In this document: one piece after another, positions 7,730 through 17,358 of the stretch | Position numbering within the stretch: the stretch's first letter is position 1 | How the letters are laid out: every line of letters begins with the position of its first letter | NCBI GenBank assembly: GCA_947631465.1 | Contig: CANRLK010000007.1 | Span: 1-51,095, forward strand | Source: an uncultured Clostridia bacterium | GTDB lineage: Bacteria > Bacillota > Clostridia > Christensenellales > Borkfalkiaceae | Length of the DNA stretch: 51,095 nucleotides | Direction of reading: 5' to 3' | Notes under the pieces: model-generated | The model's database searches: none | What the model saw: the letters and a program-made list of their open reading frames with translations, nothing else | Told to the model about the DNA's origin: nothing | Made by a program: the position numbers and the translations under genes

Positions 7730-9541
7730 ATGAGCGGGGATCTCCTCAAAGAAAAACTCAAACTCCTGCCCGACTCCCCGGGGGTGTATCTCATGCAGAA
7801 CGCCGCGGGGGAGATCATCTATGTCGGCAAGGCGCGCATTCTCAAAAACCGTGTGCGCCAATATTTCCATTCCTCGCCCAAGCCCCCCAAAGTGCAGGCA
7901 ATGATCGACAACATCGCCGACTTTTCCTATGTCATCGCACCGAGCGAAGTGGACGCCCTCGCACTCGAAAACAATCTCATCAAAAAATATAAGCCCAAAT
8001 ACAACATCCTTCTCAAAGACGACAAGACCTATCCCTATATCAAAGTGCATACCAAAGAGGACTTTCCCCACCTCTCTATCACCCGAAAAGTCAAAAAGGA
8101 CGGCAAATATTTCGGTCCGTTCATGGGCGGGTTCTCCTGCAAGGATATCCTCGACGTCGCGGCAAAGGTCTACCGCGTGCGCCTTTGTAGTACTTCGATC
8201 GGCGGCAAAAACAAAAAACCCTGTCTCAACTATCATCTCGGCCGCTGCAACGCCCCCTGCGCGGGACTTTGCTCCAAGGAGGACTACGCCCTCTGCGTCG
8301 ATAAGGCGATCTCCTTTCTCTCGGGCAACTATGAAGAGGCGGAGGCGGTCTTGAAGGAAAAAATGGAGCTCTTCGCCGCGCAAGAGGAGTTCGAACTCGC
8401 CATGGAGTACCGCGAGAAGATCGCCATGCTCAAAAAATTGCAGCTCAAACGGATCACCGAAATGCCGAGGGACGTGGACGCGGACGTCTTTGCCTGCTCG
8501 TCCAACGGCTTGTATGCGGCGGTCAGCCTGCTCGTCACGCGGAAGGGCATCATGCAGGGCGAGCGCAACTTTCCTCTCGAAGAGGGTGCGGGCGACAAAG
8601 AGGAGAGCTTTCTCTCGTTCCTTATCCAATACTATTCAAGCCACGAATTTCCGCACACGATCGTCACGGACGAGCCCTTCGACGACGGGCTGCTCTCCGC
8701 CTATGCCCTCGAAAAGACGGGCAAAAAGGTGGAGATCGTGCGTCCCAAGCTCGGCGCGCTCCGAAAGCTCTGCGACATGGCGAACCGAAACGCCGAGGAA
8801 TACCTTGAAAAGTCGGTCACGGCGATCGCGCACCGCAACGACCGCACCCGCGGCGCTTGCGAACGGCTTCAAGAAGTGCTCGGCTTGAAACACTATCCCA
8901 TGCGCATGGAGTGCTATGACATCTCCGACATCTCGGGCGTGGATAAAGTCGGCAGCATGGTCGTCTTTACGAACGGCGAAGCCGATAAAAGCGCGTACCG
9001 AAGATTTCGCGTCAAGACGGTCGAGGGTGCGGACGACTTCGCCTCGCTCAAAGAAGTGCTGCTTCGGCGGCTCAAAAAGCTCGGCTCGGACGAAGAACCC
9101 CGCTTTCCCAAGCCCCAGCTCATCATCATCGACGGCGGCAAGGGGCAGCTCTCTTCCGTCAAGCAGATCTTTGACGAACTTCAAATCGACGGCATCGACC
9201 TCATCGCCCTCGCCAAGCGGGAAGAGGAGATCTTCACCCTCGATCGGGAGGAGAGTATCCGTCTGTCCCGCCGCGACTTCGCCTTGCAGACCTTGCAGCG
9301 CATCCGCGACGAGGCACACCGCTTTGCCGTCAACTATTTTCGGAGCGTCCATGAAAAGCGCAACCTCTCGTCCTTGCTCGACGGCGTGGAGGGGATCGGC
9401 GCAAACAAGAAAAAGGCGCTCATGGACAAATTCAAGACGATCGAAAACCTCAGACATGCGGGAAAAGAGGAACTCGCCTCGACCCCCGGGATCGGCAAGG
9501 AGCTCGCGCGCCGAATTTTTGAATATTTTGAAACCGTATGA
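7730..9541 (+). CDS. uvrC: Excinuclease ABC subunit C (UvrC)
   Basis: Dual-incision nuclease of nucleotide excision repair, acting after UvrAB marks a lesion; 603 residues, normal length. N-terminal GIY-YIG nuclease (about 10-95): SPGVYLM, IIYVGKA. A segment with four cysteines follows (KKPCLNYHLGRCNAPCAG plus an upstream Cys), as in the UvrC family. The UVR motif for UvrB contact is at about 215-235 (FELAMEYREKI). Next is an RNase H-like C-terminal nuclease (YDISDISG, IIDGGKGQL), then tandem helix-hairpin-helix (EGIGANKKKALM, TPGIGKELA). The start at 7730 matches the conserved N-terminus although no RBS is present. First gene of a four-gene operon. Confidence 0.97.
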   Translation: MSGDLLKEKLKLLPDSPGVYLMQNAAGEIIYVGKARILKNRVRQYFHSSPKPPKVQAMIDNIADFSYVIAPSEVDALALENNLIKKYKPKYNILLKDDKTYPYIKVHTKEDFPHLSITRKVKKDGKYFGPFMGGFSCKDILDVAAKVYRVRLCSTSIGGKNKKPCLNYHLGRCNAPCAGLCSKEDYALCVDKAISFLSGNYEEAEAVLKEKMELFAAQEEFELAMEYREKIAMLKKLQLKRITEMPRDVDADVFACSSNGLYAAVSLLVTRKGIMQGERNFPLEEGAGDKEESFLSFLIQYYSSHEFPHTIVTDEPFDDGLLSAYALEKTGKKVEIVRPKLGALRKLCDMANRNAEEYLEKSVTAIAHRNDRTRGACERLQEVLGLKHYPMRMECYDISDISGVDKVGSMVVFTNGEADKSAYRRFRVKTVEGADDFASLKEVLLRRLKKLGSDEEPRFPKPQLIIIDGGKGQLSSVKQIFDELQIDGIDLIALAKREEEIFTLDREESIRLSRRDFALQTLQRIRDEAHRFAVNYFRSVHEKRNLSSLLDGVEGIGANKKKALMDKFKTIENLRHAGKEELASTPGIGKELARRIFEYFETV

Positions 9542-10347
9542 AATACCAACTCTTTTTGACCGATTTCGACGGCACGCTCGTCAAGGGCGACGGAACGGTT
9601 TCTCAAAAAAATCTCGATGCGATCCGCGAATACCAACGGCGGGGCGGAATGTTTTGCGTCGTCACGGGGCGCATGCTCTCGTCCATTTTGCCGAGACTCA
9701 GGGAGATGGGGCTCTTCGGGCTCGTCGCCGCCTATCAAGGCGGGACGATCGCCGACGTTCAGACGGGAAAGCTCCTCAAAAACGAGGGCTTTGAGCAATT
9801 TGACGCGCTCGAAGTTACCAAATTCCTCGAAAGCGCCGACCTTCATCTCCACGTCTATTTGGACGATGTGCTGTACTGCAACCGCGACGACGCGCTGCTT
9901 TTATCCTACGAAAAAACTTGCGGCGTCAAGGGCGTCGTCTTAAAAGAGCCGCTCTCAAAACTTTTAGAAGAGCGGGGCGGGGTGGTCTCCAAAATTTTGT
10001 GCATGGTCGAGCCCGAACGCCAAGAGGCGCTCGTTCGGGACATTACGGCGCATTTCGGGGGCAAATTTTTCGTCACGTCCTCGTCGCAGTGGCTCGTCGA
10101 AGTCATGCCCCAAACGACCAGCAAGGCGTATGCCGTCAAGTTCCTGTCCGAGTACTTCCATATCCCGAAGGAGAAAACGGCTACGATCGGCGATCATTAT
10201 AACGATCTTCCCATGCTCGAAGAGGCGGGCGGCAGGTATGCGGTCGAAAATGCCGTAGCGCCCTTGAAGGCGATCGCAAAGGTCGTCGCCCCGTGTGAGC
10301 GGGACGGCGTATCCGAAGCGCTGTTCGACGCGATGGGGGACGCATGA
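9538..10347 (+). CDS. Cof-type HAD-superfamily phosphatase
   Basis: 269-residue hydrolase of the HAD superfamily, Cof/type IIB branch. Motif I DFDGTLV with the nucleophile Asp near residue 10; motif II in VVTGR; a cap domain between about 85 and 190; motifs III-IV in the C-terminal segment, ending IGDHYNDLPMLEEAG. Members dephosphorylate sugar phosphates, nucleotides or cofactor intermediates; the substrate cannot be told from sequence. Its ATG overlaps the uvrC stop (ATGA) and its own stop overlaps the next gene the same way, so the genes are translationally coupled. Confidence 0.9.
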   Translation: MKYQLFLTDFDGTLVKGDGTVSQKNLDAIREYQRRGGMFCVVTGRMLSSILPRLREMGLFGLVAAYQGGTIADVQTGKLLKNEGFEQFDALEVTKFLESADLHLHVYLDDVLYCNRDDALLLSYEKTCGVKGVVLKEPLSKLLEERGGVVSKILCMVEPERQEALVRDITAHFGGKFFVTSSSQWLVEVMPQTTSKAYAVKFLSEYFHIPKEKTATIGDHYNDLPMLEEAGGRYAVENAVAPLKAIAKVVAPCERDGVSEALFDAMGDA

Positions 10348-12470
10348 ACGTGGAGATCTTAGCCCCCGCGGGCGGGGAAGAGACGGCGCGCATTGCGGCA
10401 AGTTGCGGCGCGGACGCGATCTATTTGGGGCTCGACCGCTTTTCCGCACGAAGCGCTGCCGAAAACTTCGGCTTGGACGCCTTGAAGCGCACGGCGGAGT
10501 TTTGTCACCTCTTGGGGACAAAGGTGTACGTCTGCCTCAATACCCTTGTCAAGGATAATGAAACCGAGGCGTTCTTCGACTGCGCAAAAGAGGCTTATCG
10601 CTGCGGCGCGGATGCGATCTTGATGCAGGACATCTTTCTCGGGCGGGCGCTCAAACGGCGGTTTCCCGAGATCACATTACATCTTTCGACGCAGGCGGGC
10701 TGCTGCAACGAGTGGGGGGCGAAACTTGCCAAGGAATGCGGGTTTTCAAGGGTCGTGCTGGCGCGCGAGACCCCGATCTCGGAGATCAAAAAGATCTCAA
10801 AGATCTTGGAGACCGAAGTGTTCGTGCAGGGCGCGCTGTGTGCGTCCTTTTCTGGACAGTGTTATTTTTCGTCCTTTGCGGGCAACAACAGCGGCAACCG
10901 CGGAAGATGCAAACAGCCCTGCCGAAAGAAGTATTCGATCGACCGCAAGGGCTTTGAAGAATTTGCCTATGCGCTCTCGCCGTGCGATCTCGCGCTCAAA
11001 ACGCGGGTCAAAGAACTTGTGGACGCGGGCGCGGTCTCGCTCAAAATCGAGGGCAGGCTTCGCGGCAGCGAGTACGCGGCGGCGGCGATCAAGTACTATC
11101 GCGCGGCGCTCGGCGGGCAAGAAGCGGCAAAATCGTTTTCCGACCTCATGCGCGCCTACAACCGCGGGGATTACACGTTCGGCTTGGGCTTCGGACAGAA
11201 AAGCTTTCTCTCCCGAAAGGTGCAGGGGCACATCGGCGAAAAGATCGGGTCTTTGCAAGCCGACGGATTTTGCAAAAGCGACCATATCCCCGACCCGAAG
11301 GACGGGTTCAAGATCCTTCGCGGGGGGAAAGAGGTAAGCGGCGCGGTCTTTGACCAAGCGAAAAAGGCGCGCGCGGGCGGGTTTTATCTTGCCGCGAACG
11401 AAAAACTCAAAGCGGGCGACGAGGTGCGCCTCACAAAGGACGCGTCCCTTCCCCAACGGGTGTTTTGCGAAAAAAAGCGCGACGTGACCCTTGACATCCG
11501 TATCGTCCCGAACGAGCGGGCAAAGATCGCCGCGGGCGGGTTCGTTTATTTCGGCGAGCCCTTCGAAAAGGCGCAGAAAAACCCGCTTTCTAAGGAAGAG
11601 CTCACCGCTTGCTTTGAAAAGACGGACGGCTTGCCATTTTCCGTGCACTTTCAAAACATCGAGCTTGAAAACGTCTTTGCGCCCAAGTCCCTTCTCAACA
11701 AACTTCGGCGGGACTTTTTCGAGGCGTATAAAAACAGTCTGCTTCCCGCGCGCCCGCCGCTTGCGGAGCGATCCGTCCCGCCCTTTCCAAGCCGAGAAAA
11801 GGCGGACGGTCGAAAGACGGCGATCATTTCAAACAAAGCCGAAGCGGGCGCGGACATTTTGATCGTCAAGCCCGACGACTATGCAGACATTCCCGACGTG
11901 AAAGGCTTTGCGGGGGAGAAGTATCTCTACCTTCCCGCCTTTTTCACGGGGAACGATCTCGCGCTCGCCGAGCCGTCCCTGAAAAATTTCGACGGCATTT
12001 ACTGCGAGGGGAGCTTCGGGCTCTTGTTGGCGCGGGAGAAGGGCTTAAAATATTTTGCGGGGACGGGGAACAATCTCACCAACCGCGTTGCGGTCGAGGG
12101 CGCGCTGTCCCTCGGGACGGCGTACTTCGCGCTCTCCAAGGAGATCTCGGCAAAGGAGCAGGACGAGCTGTCCTTTTCGGGAGCGTTCGTCTTAAAGGCG
12201 GGCGCGATCAAGGTGATGGACCTTTGCTTTTGTCCCTTCGAAAGAACCTGCAAGGACTGCGACAAACGGGGGACATACCGCCTCACGGACGAAGCGGGGC
12301 GCAGGTTTCCGCTTCGAAGATACCGTGCATTTGGCGATTCTTGCAGGTTCGAAGTATATAATTGTATGCCGCTTTCGGGCGGCGGGACGGAAGCGGGCGC
12401 GCTCATCGACAGAAGCGTCGTTCTCGATACGCCCCCGACGGGCGGACATACGAAAAGGAGCATGTTATGA
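10344..12470 (+). CDS. U32-family protein (RlhA/peptidase-U32-like, long form)
   Basis: 708 residues. The N-terminal barrel starts MNVEILAPAGGEE, as in U32 proteins, and includes the family signature around ETEVFVQGALCASFSGQC followed by NNSGNRGRCKQPCR. The signature cysteines suggest an iron-sulfur or metal site. Characterised relatives modify tRNA or 23S rRNA (TrhP, RlhA), while others were annotated as collagenase-like peptidases; RNA modification is the more likely role. The C-terminal extension (about 330-708) is typical of the long clostridial form, and another cysteine cluster (CPFERTCKDC) lies near 640. ATGA overlaps on both sides place it in the uvrC-mutS2 operon. Confidence 0.85.
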   Translation: MNVEILAPAGGEETARIAASCGADAIYLGLDRFSARSAAENFGLDALKRTAEFCHLLGTKVYVCLNTLVKDNETEAFFDCAKEAYRCGADAILMQDIFLGRALKRRFPEITLHLSTQAGCCNEWGAKLAKECGFSRVVLARETPISEIKKISKILETEVFVQGALCASFSGQCYFSSFAGNNSGNRGRCKQPCRKKYSIDRKGFEEFAYALSPCDLALKTRVKELVDAGAVSLKIEGRLRGSEYAAAAIKYYRAALGGQEAAKSFSDLMRAYNRGDYTFGLGFGQKSFLSRKVQGHIGEKIGSLQADGFCKSDHIPDPKDGFKILRGGKEVSGAVFDQAKKARAGGFYLAANEKLKAGDEVRLTKDASLPQRVFCEKKRDVTLDIRIVPNERAKIAAGGFVYFGEPFEKAQKNPLSKEELTACFEKTDGLPFSVHFQNIELENVFAPKSLLNKLRRDFFEAYKNSLLPARPPLAERSVPPFPSREKADGRKTAIISNKAEAGADILIVKPDDYADIPDVKGFAGEKYLYLPAFFTGNDLALAEPSLKNFDGIYCEGSFGLLLAREKGLKYFAGTGNNLTNRVAVEGALSLGTAYFALSKEISAKEQDELSFSGAFVLKAGAIKVMDLCFCPFERTCKDCDKRGTYRLTDEAGRRFPLRRYRAFGDSCRFEVYNCMPLSGGGTEAGALIDRSVVLDTPPTGGHTKRSML

Positions 12471-14821
12471 CAAAACACGCGCAGCGGTTGGAGCTCGATA
12501 AGATCCTCTTTCTTGCCGCAAACTATGCGGTGAGCGAAGGGGGACGGCGCGCCGTGCTCGAAACCGAGCCGACGGGCGATCTTTTTGAAGCCGAGGAGCG
12601 GCTTTCAAGGACGGAAGAGGCGAAAAAGCTCTTGTTCGAGCTCGGCGGGGGGAAGCTCGCGCAGTTTTCCTCTCTTCTCGACGTGCCCGAACGCGCCGAA
12701 AAGGGGGCGACGCTCTCCTGCGAAGAGCTTTTAAGCTGTGCCGTCTTTTTGCGCACCGCGCGCGAGTGTTATGAGAACATCCACCGCTTTTCGGGCGAGC
12801 TCATTCCGAAACTTTCTGCGATCTCCGAGCGGCTCATCTTTGATAAAAAACTCGAACAGAACGTGTTTGAAAAGATCCTCTCCGAAAACGAGCTTGCCGA
12901 TACCGCGAGCGAGCTCTTATATTCCCTCCGACAGAAGATCCGCCTGCTCAACGAGAAGATCCGTGCCCGTCTTGCGGACTTTTTGACGGGCGAGGAGAGT
13001 AAGTTCCTGCAAGAGCCCATCGTGACCATGCGCGCGGACCGATTCGTCATTCCCGTCAAAGCGGAATACAAGCGCAGCGTCAAGGGGTTCATCCATGACT
13101 GCTCCAAGACGGGGCAGACCGTCTTTATCGAGCCCGAAGAGGTGCTCGAAATGAACAACGAGCTCAAAACCCTTCAATTTGACGAGAAAGAGGAGATCGA
13201 ACGTATCTTAAAGGAGCTTTCGATGCGCGTCGGAAGGATGCGGAGCGCGCTCGAAACGGACGAAGAGCTCCTGATCCTGCTTGATTCCTATTACGCGCGC
13301 GCGGAATATGCCTACGCGCTCAAATGCGTGCGTCCCGCGCTCAACAAAAGGGGGATCCTCGACATCAAAAAGGGACGGCATCCGCTGCTCGACCAAAAGG
13401 CCGCTGTGCCCGTCTCCATTTCCCTCGGGAAGGACTATTCCTTCCTGCTTTTGAGCGGCGCGAACACGGGCGGCAAGACGGTCACCCTCAAAATGTGCGG
13501 GCTGTTCTGTCTCATGGCGGCATGCGGACTGTTCGTTCCCGCCGCCGAGGACACGGCGCTGCCCGTCTTTGACCGCATTTACTGCGACATCGGCGACAGG
13601 CAATCCATCGAGGAGAACCTTTCGACCTTTTCCTCGCATGTGCTCAATTTGAAGGAGATCTGCGAAGAGGCGGCGGGCAACAGCTTTGTCCTCATCGACG
13701 AACCGGGCGGCGGCACCGACCCCGAAGAGGGACAGGCGCTTGCGCGGGCGGTCCTCGTCACCCTCTTGAAAAAGGGGTGCAAGGGCATCGTCACCACCCA
13801 CTTTTCCGCGCTCAAAGAGTTCGCATTCTCCGAAAAACAGGTCGAAAACGGCTGCATGGAGTTCGACGCAAAGGACCTTCGCCCGCTCTACCGCCTCAAA
13901 ATCGGCTATCCCGGTTCTTCCAACGCGCTTTTGATCTGCGCGCGGCTCGGGCTCGATGAGAAGATCATCGAAGAGGCGCGGGCACATCTTTCGGACGGCG
14001 CGAAGGCGTTTGAACATACCGTTCGCGCCGCCGAGGAGAGCCGCGTCAAGAGCGAGGAACTGCTCCTTGAAACCGAAAAACTCAAAAAAAGCTGGCAGGA
14101 AAAGCTCTCAGCCCTCGAAAAAGAGGAAGCGGAGCTTCAAAAGGAGAAGGAAAAGTTCTTGCGCGCTTCCAAAGCCGAGGCAAAGCGCATTGTCGCAAGG
14201 CGCACCGAAGAGGCGGAAGAGCTCGTCGGCAAGATCGAGGAGATCTTCGAAAAACAGAACCTGACCGAAGCCGACCTCATCAAGGCGCGGACGCTCAAAA
14301 ACAGGGTGGAGAACCTTCCCCCCGCCGAAGAGCAGACCAAGACCCGCTTAGAGAACATCGACCCGAAAATGCTCAAAATCGGCGATCGGGTGCTCGTCGG
14401 GAGCTTGGACGCGGAGGGGGTCGTGCTCTCCTTGAAGCGCGAAAAGGAGACCGCGGAAGTGCAGTGCGGCGCGCTCAAAGTACAAAGTAAGTTTTCGGAG
14501 CTCTTCAAGCCCGTAGCAATTCCCAAAAAAGAAGAGGGGAGCGTTCGGGTCGTCAAGAATTTGCAGGAGCGGCGAAACCTTGCGCGCGAGTGCAACGTGA
14601 TCGGGCTCTCCGCAAGCGAAGCGGAGATCGAGGTCGAAGCATTCCTTGACGGGGCGATCTTGCAAAATTTGAAGGAAGTGCGCATCGTGCACGGCATGGG
14701 CACGGGGACGCTCAAAAAGACCGTCCACGCCCTTTTGAGAAAACATCCGCATGTCGAAGAGTTCCGTCTCGGCAAGTACGGCGAGGGAGAGTCGGGGGTC
14801 ACGGTCGTGACGCTGAAATAA
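12467..14821 (+). CDS. mutS2: MutS2 (recombination-suppressing / ribosome-rescue ATPase)
   Basis: 784 residues, typical for MutS2. It lacks the mismatch-recognition domain of MutS. Core and clamp span about 1-320. The ATPase has Walker A SGANTGGKT and Walker B VLIDEPGGGTDPEEG; the usual family form is DELGAGTDP, so Leu to Pro is a small variation. A long charged coiled coil (about 515-625) follows, then a KOW-like segment, then the C-terminal Smr nuclease domain with HGMGTGTLK. MutS2 proteins limit homologous recombination and, in B. subtilis, act on collided ribosomes. The ATG at 12467 overlaps the U32 stop and is preceded by AAAAGGAG. Confidence 0.95.
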   Translation: MTKHAQRLELDKILFLAANYAVSEGGRRAVLETEPTGDLFEAEERLSRTEEAKKLLFELGGGKLAQFSSLLDVPERAEKGATLSCEELLSCAVFLRTARECYENIHRFSGELIPKLSAISERLIFDKKLEQNVFEKILSENELADTASELLYSLRQKIRLLNEKIRARLADFLTGEESKFLQEPIVTMRADRFVIPVKAEYKRSVKGFIHDCSKTGQTVFIEPEEVLEMNNELKTLQFDEKEEIERILKELSMRVGRMRSALETDEELLILLDSYYARAEYAYALKCVRPALNKRGILDIKKGRHPLLDQKAAVPVSISLGKDYSFLLLSGANTGGKTVTLKMCGLFCLMAACGLFVPAAEDTALPVFDRIYCDIGDRQSIEENLSTFSSHVLNLKEICEEAAGNSFVLIDEPGGGTDPEEGQALARAVLVTLLKKGCKGIVTTHFSALKEFAFSEKQVENGCMEFDAKDLRPLYRLKIGYPGSSNALLICARLGLDEKIIEEARAHLSDGAKAFEHTVRAAEESRVKSEELLLETEKLKKSWQEKLSALEKEEAELQKEKEKFLRASKAEAKRIVARRTEEAEELVGKIEEIFEKQNLTEADLIKARTLKNRVENLPPAEEQTKTRLENIDPKMLKIGDRVLVGSLDAEGVVLSLKREKETAEVQCGALKVQSKFSELFKPVAIPKKEEGSVRVVKNLQERRNLARECNVIGLSASEAEIEVEAFLDGAILQNLKEVRIVHGMGTGTLKKTVHALLRKHPHVEEFRLGKYGEGESGVTVVTLK

Positions 14822-14845
14822 TTCGGACAAGGACCTCGGGCAAAG

Positions 14846-14874
14846 GCATGTTCTGCGTTCGCGGGGAATACAAT
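14846..14874 (+). promoter_or_regulatory. Sigma-E-like sporulation promoter for the deacetylase gene
   Basis: GCATGTT (14846-14852), 14-nt spacer, AATACAAT (14867-14874) fits the B. subtilis sigma-E consensus (KMATATT-14-CATACAAT) at 6/7 and 7/8 positions. The ATG follows 6 nt after the -10. The string TACAATAGCGGTATG is identical at yabP. No sigma-A -35 is present. Confidence 0.6.
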
Positions 14875-14880
14875 AGCGGT

Positions 14881-15585
14881 ATGAAAAAGCTATCCTCGCG
14901 CGCCGCGGCGATCCTGACAAATTGTATCCTCATCCTCATCGTGATCTCGATCGGGGTCGTGTGTTTTCTGCCCTCGGCGTCCGTTGCATCCGAAGTGGAC
15001 GAGCGGGTATATTACCGCGGCAATGCGTCGGACGGCGTGTCGGTGATGATCAACGTCTATTGGGGCGGGGAGCTTTTGGACGGATTTTTGGACGTGCTCG
15101 ACGAGTACGGCGCAAAGGCGACCTTCTTTTTGGGCGGGTCTTGGGCGGATGACAACGTTCCGCTCGTGAAAAAGATCGCCGAAAAGGGGCATGAGATCGC
15201 CTCGCACGGTTATTTTCATCGCGAACACGACAAACTAAGCTATGAGGCAAACAGGGAAGAGATCAAGACGAGCGCGGACTATCTCTCGCTCGCCTCGGGT
15301 CAAGAGATCAAGCTGTTCGCCCCGCCCTCGGGCGCGTACAGCGAAAAGACCTTGCTCGCCGCGGAGAGCTTGGGGCTCAAAACGGTCATGTGGAGCAAGG
15401 ATACGATCGATTGGCGGGACAAGGACGAACAGCTTTGTTTCCGCCGTGCGACGGAAGGAGTGAAGGGGGGAGATCTCATCCTCATGCACCCGATGGCGCA
15501 TACGTTGAAGGCGCTGCCGCGCATTTTAAGGGATTATCTCGATAAGGGGCTCTATCCCATCACGGTCAGCGAGAATCTCGGGTAA
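14881..15585 (+). CDS. Polysaccharide deacetylase, YlxY/PdaB-like
   Basis: 234 residues: an N-terminal membrane anchor (about 11-33), then a NodB-type carbohydrate esterase 4 domain. The usual TFD motif around the catalytic Asp is altered: GVSVMINVYWGG replaces VALTFDDG, so the catalytic base may be missing. ATFFLGG and the zinc-site segment EIASHGYFHREH are present, and FAPPSGAY and DLILMHP correspond to later motifs. The same combination of degenerate first motif and intact SHxxxH is seen in YlxY-like members, whose gene sits beside mlpA in B. subtilis as it does here. A sigma-E-like promoter suggests a mother-cell role in spore cortex or envelope. The start at 14881 has no RBS. Confidence 0.82.
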   Translation: MKKLSSRAAAILTNCILILIVISIGVVCFLPSASVASEVDERVYYRGNASDGVSVMINVYWGGELLDGFLDVLDEYGAKATFFLGGSWADDNVPLVKKIAEKGHEIASHGYFHREHDKLSYEANREEIKTSADYLSLASGQEIKLFAPPSGAYSEKTLLAAESLGLKTVMWSKDTIDWRDKDEQLCFRRATEGVKGGDLILMHPMAHTLKALPRILRDYLDKGLYPITVSENLG

Positions 15586-15614
15586 GGAAATACGACGCAA
15601 TAAGGAGAAAACAT

Positions 15615-16853
15615 ATGATCAAGACAAAGACGCTACAAAACGGGGTGCGGGTCATCGTCAAACAGATGGACGGGCTGCTCTCGGTTACGATGGGCGTGCT
15701 CGTCGGCACGGGGGCGGCGTTCGAAACGGACGAAGAGGACGGCATCTCGCATTTCGTCGAGCACATGCAATTCAAGGGCACGGACAAGCATACGGCGTTC
15801 GGGCTTTCGGACGCATTTGACGCGCTCGGCGCGCAGGTCAACGCCTTTACGGGGAAAGACCTCACCTGCTACTACGCAAAATCCACGAGCGACCACGCAA
15901 AAGAGGCGTTCGCGCTGCTTGCAGAGCTCTTTCTCCGCGCACAGTTTCCCGAAGAGGAGATGGCGCGCGAAAAGGGGGTCGTCGTCGAGGAGATCAATAT
16001 GGACGAGGATTCGCCCGAAGATCTCTGTCTCGACCTGCTCGCCCGCGCCGCGTACGGAAACGAGGGATACGGGCGCAACATCTTAGGTCCTGTCCAAAAC
16101 GTCGAGGGCTTTACCCGCGCGCAGCTCTTTGACTATAAAAAGCGCAGGTATTGTCCCGAAAACGTCGTCGTCTCGTTTGCGGGGAACATCGACGTCTCCC
16201 TTGCCGAGGAGCTTGCGGAGCAGTATTTCTCGCCGATGGAGCGGGGAACGTTTCAAAAGCGCGTGCCAAAGACGGAATGGAAGGCGGGAAGCCTCTTCAA
16301 GAAAAAACAGATCGAACAGGCGCATTTCGCCTTCGCTTTTCCCTCCGTCGCAAGGGACGATCCTGCCTACTTTGCGACGCAGGTCATGAACACGATCTTG
16401 GGCGGCGGCATGAGCTCGCGCCTTTTTAAGCGGGTGCGCGAAGAGCTTGGACTCGCCTATTCGGTGTATTCGTATACTTCGCACTATCAGGAGACGGGGC
16501 TTTTCACCGTGTATGCGGGGGTCAATCCGCAAAAGGCGGAGAAGGCGGCGGGGGCGATCAAAGAGGTCCTGTCCGACTTCGGGCGCAAGAACGTGAGCGA
16601 AGAGGAATTTTTGCGCGGCAGAGAACAGATGAAGGCGAGTACCGTCTTTTCGCAGGAAAATACTTCCTCGCAAATGCTGCTCTACGGCAAGTCGATGCTC
16701 TATAAAAACGAGATCTTCGACTTCGAAAAGCGCATGCGGGACATTTCCGCTTTGACCCATCAAGATATTTTGGACGCGATCGACAAGAACTTCGACTTTG
16801 ACAAGGTCGCCGTCTCGACGGTCGGGAATTTGAAAGAGCCGATCACGCTTTGA
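15615..16853 (+). CDS. M16-family zinc peptidase (MlpA/YmxG-like)
   Basis: 412-residue inverzincin protease. The zinc motif HFVEH is at about residues 51-55, with the downstream glutamate in VVEEIN about 76 residues later, both as required for catalysis. The second half has the substrate-binding arginine/tyrosine motif (SSRLFKRVREELGLAYSVYS). It probably cleaves peptides in the cytoplasm. Immediate proximity to a YlxY-like deacetylase mirrors the ylxY-mlpA order of Bacilli. RBS AAGGAGAAAACAT is strong, so it can be translated independently of the leaderless upstream gene. Confidence 0.93.
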   Translation: MIKTKTLQNGVRVIVKQMDGLLSVTMGVLVGTGAAFETDEEDGISHFVEHMQFKGTDKHTAFGLSDAFDALGAQVNAFTGKDLTCYYAKSTSDHAKEAFALLAELFLRAQFPEEEMAREKGVVVEEINMDEDSPEDLCLDLLARAAYGNEGYGRNILGPVQNVEGFTRAQLFDYKKRRYCPENVVVSFAGNIDVSLAEELAEQYFSPMERGTFQKRVPKTEWKAGSLFKKKQIEQAHFAFAFPSVARDDPAYFATQVMNTILGGGMSSRLFKRVREELGLAYSVYSYTSHYQETGLFTVYAGVNPQKAEKAAGAIKEVLSDFGRKNVSEEEFLRGREQMKASTVFSQENTSSQMLLYGKSMLYKNEIFDFEKRMRDISALTHQDILDAIDKNFDFDKVAVSTVGNLKEPITL

Positions 16854-16857
16854 AGAT

Positions 16858-17343
16858 ATGGAACATGCCAAGGGATTTGAGCCCTTTTATGACGAAAAGA
16901 GCAAGCTTTTGATCTTGGGGAGTTTTCCGTCCGTCATGAGCCGAAAAGAGGGCTTTTATTACGGCAATCCGCAGAACAGGTTTTGGCGGACGGTCTGCGG
17001 CTTTTTCGGCGAACCGCCGCCGACAAACGTCGAGGAAAAGAAGGACTTCCTCCGCCGAAGGAACATCGCCCTTTGGGACGTGGTGACGGAGTGCTCCGTC
17101 GAGGGCTCGAAGGACGCTTCCATCCAAGGCGAACAAGTCGCGGACGTTGAGCCACTCTTAAAAAAGAGCAAGATCGAAACGATCTTCTGCAACGGGAGCA
17201 AGGCGTTCGAAACGCTTGAAAGAAACTTTCCGACGCTGCTTTCAAGGGCGCGGAAACTTCCCTCGACCTCGCCCGCAAACCCGCGTTTTTCCAAGGAAGT
17301 GTGGGAAAACGCACTTTCTGCCGTCTTTGGCGAAGAAATTTAA
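16858..17343 (+). CDS. DNA-deoxyinosine glycosylase, UDG superfamily
   Basis: 161 residues. LLILGSFPSVMS and YYGNPQNRFW match the first motif of the hypoxanthine-DNA glycosylase (family 6) branch of the uracil-DNA glycosylase superfamily, and LPSTSPAN matches the late leucine-loop motif. It would remove deaminated adenine (hypoxanthine), and perhaps uracil, from DNA to start base excision repair. It begins 4 nt after the M16 stop and lacks a strong RBS, suggesting translational coupling. Confidence 0.85.
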   Translation: MEHAKGFEPFYDEKSKLLILGSFPSVMSRKEGFYYGNPQNRFWRTVCGFFGEPPPTNVEEKKDFLRRRNIALWDVVTECSVEGSKDASIQGEQVADVEPLLKKSKIETIFCNGSKAFETLERNFPTLLSRARKLPSTSPANPRFSKEVWENALSAVFGEEI

Positions 17344-17358
17344 CTTAGGAGAAAGACA

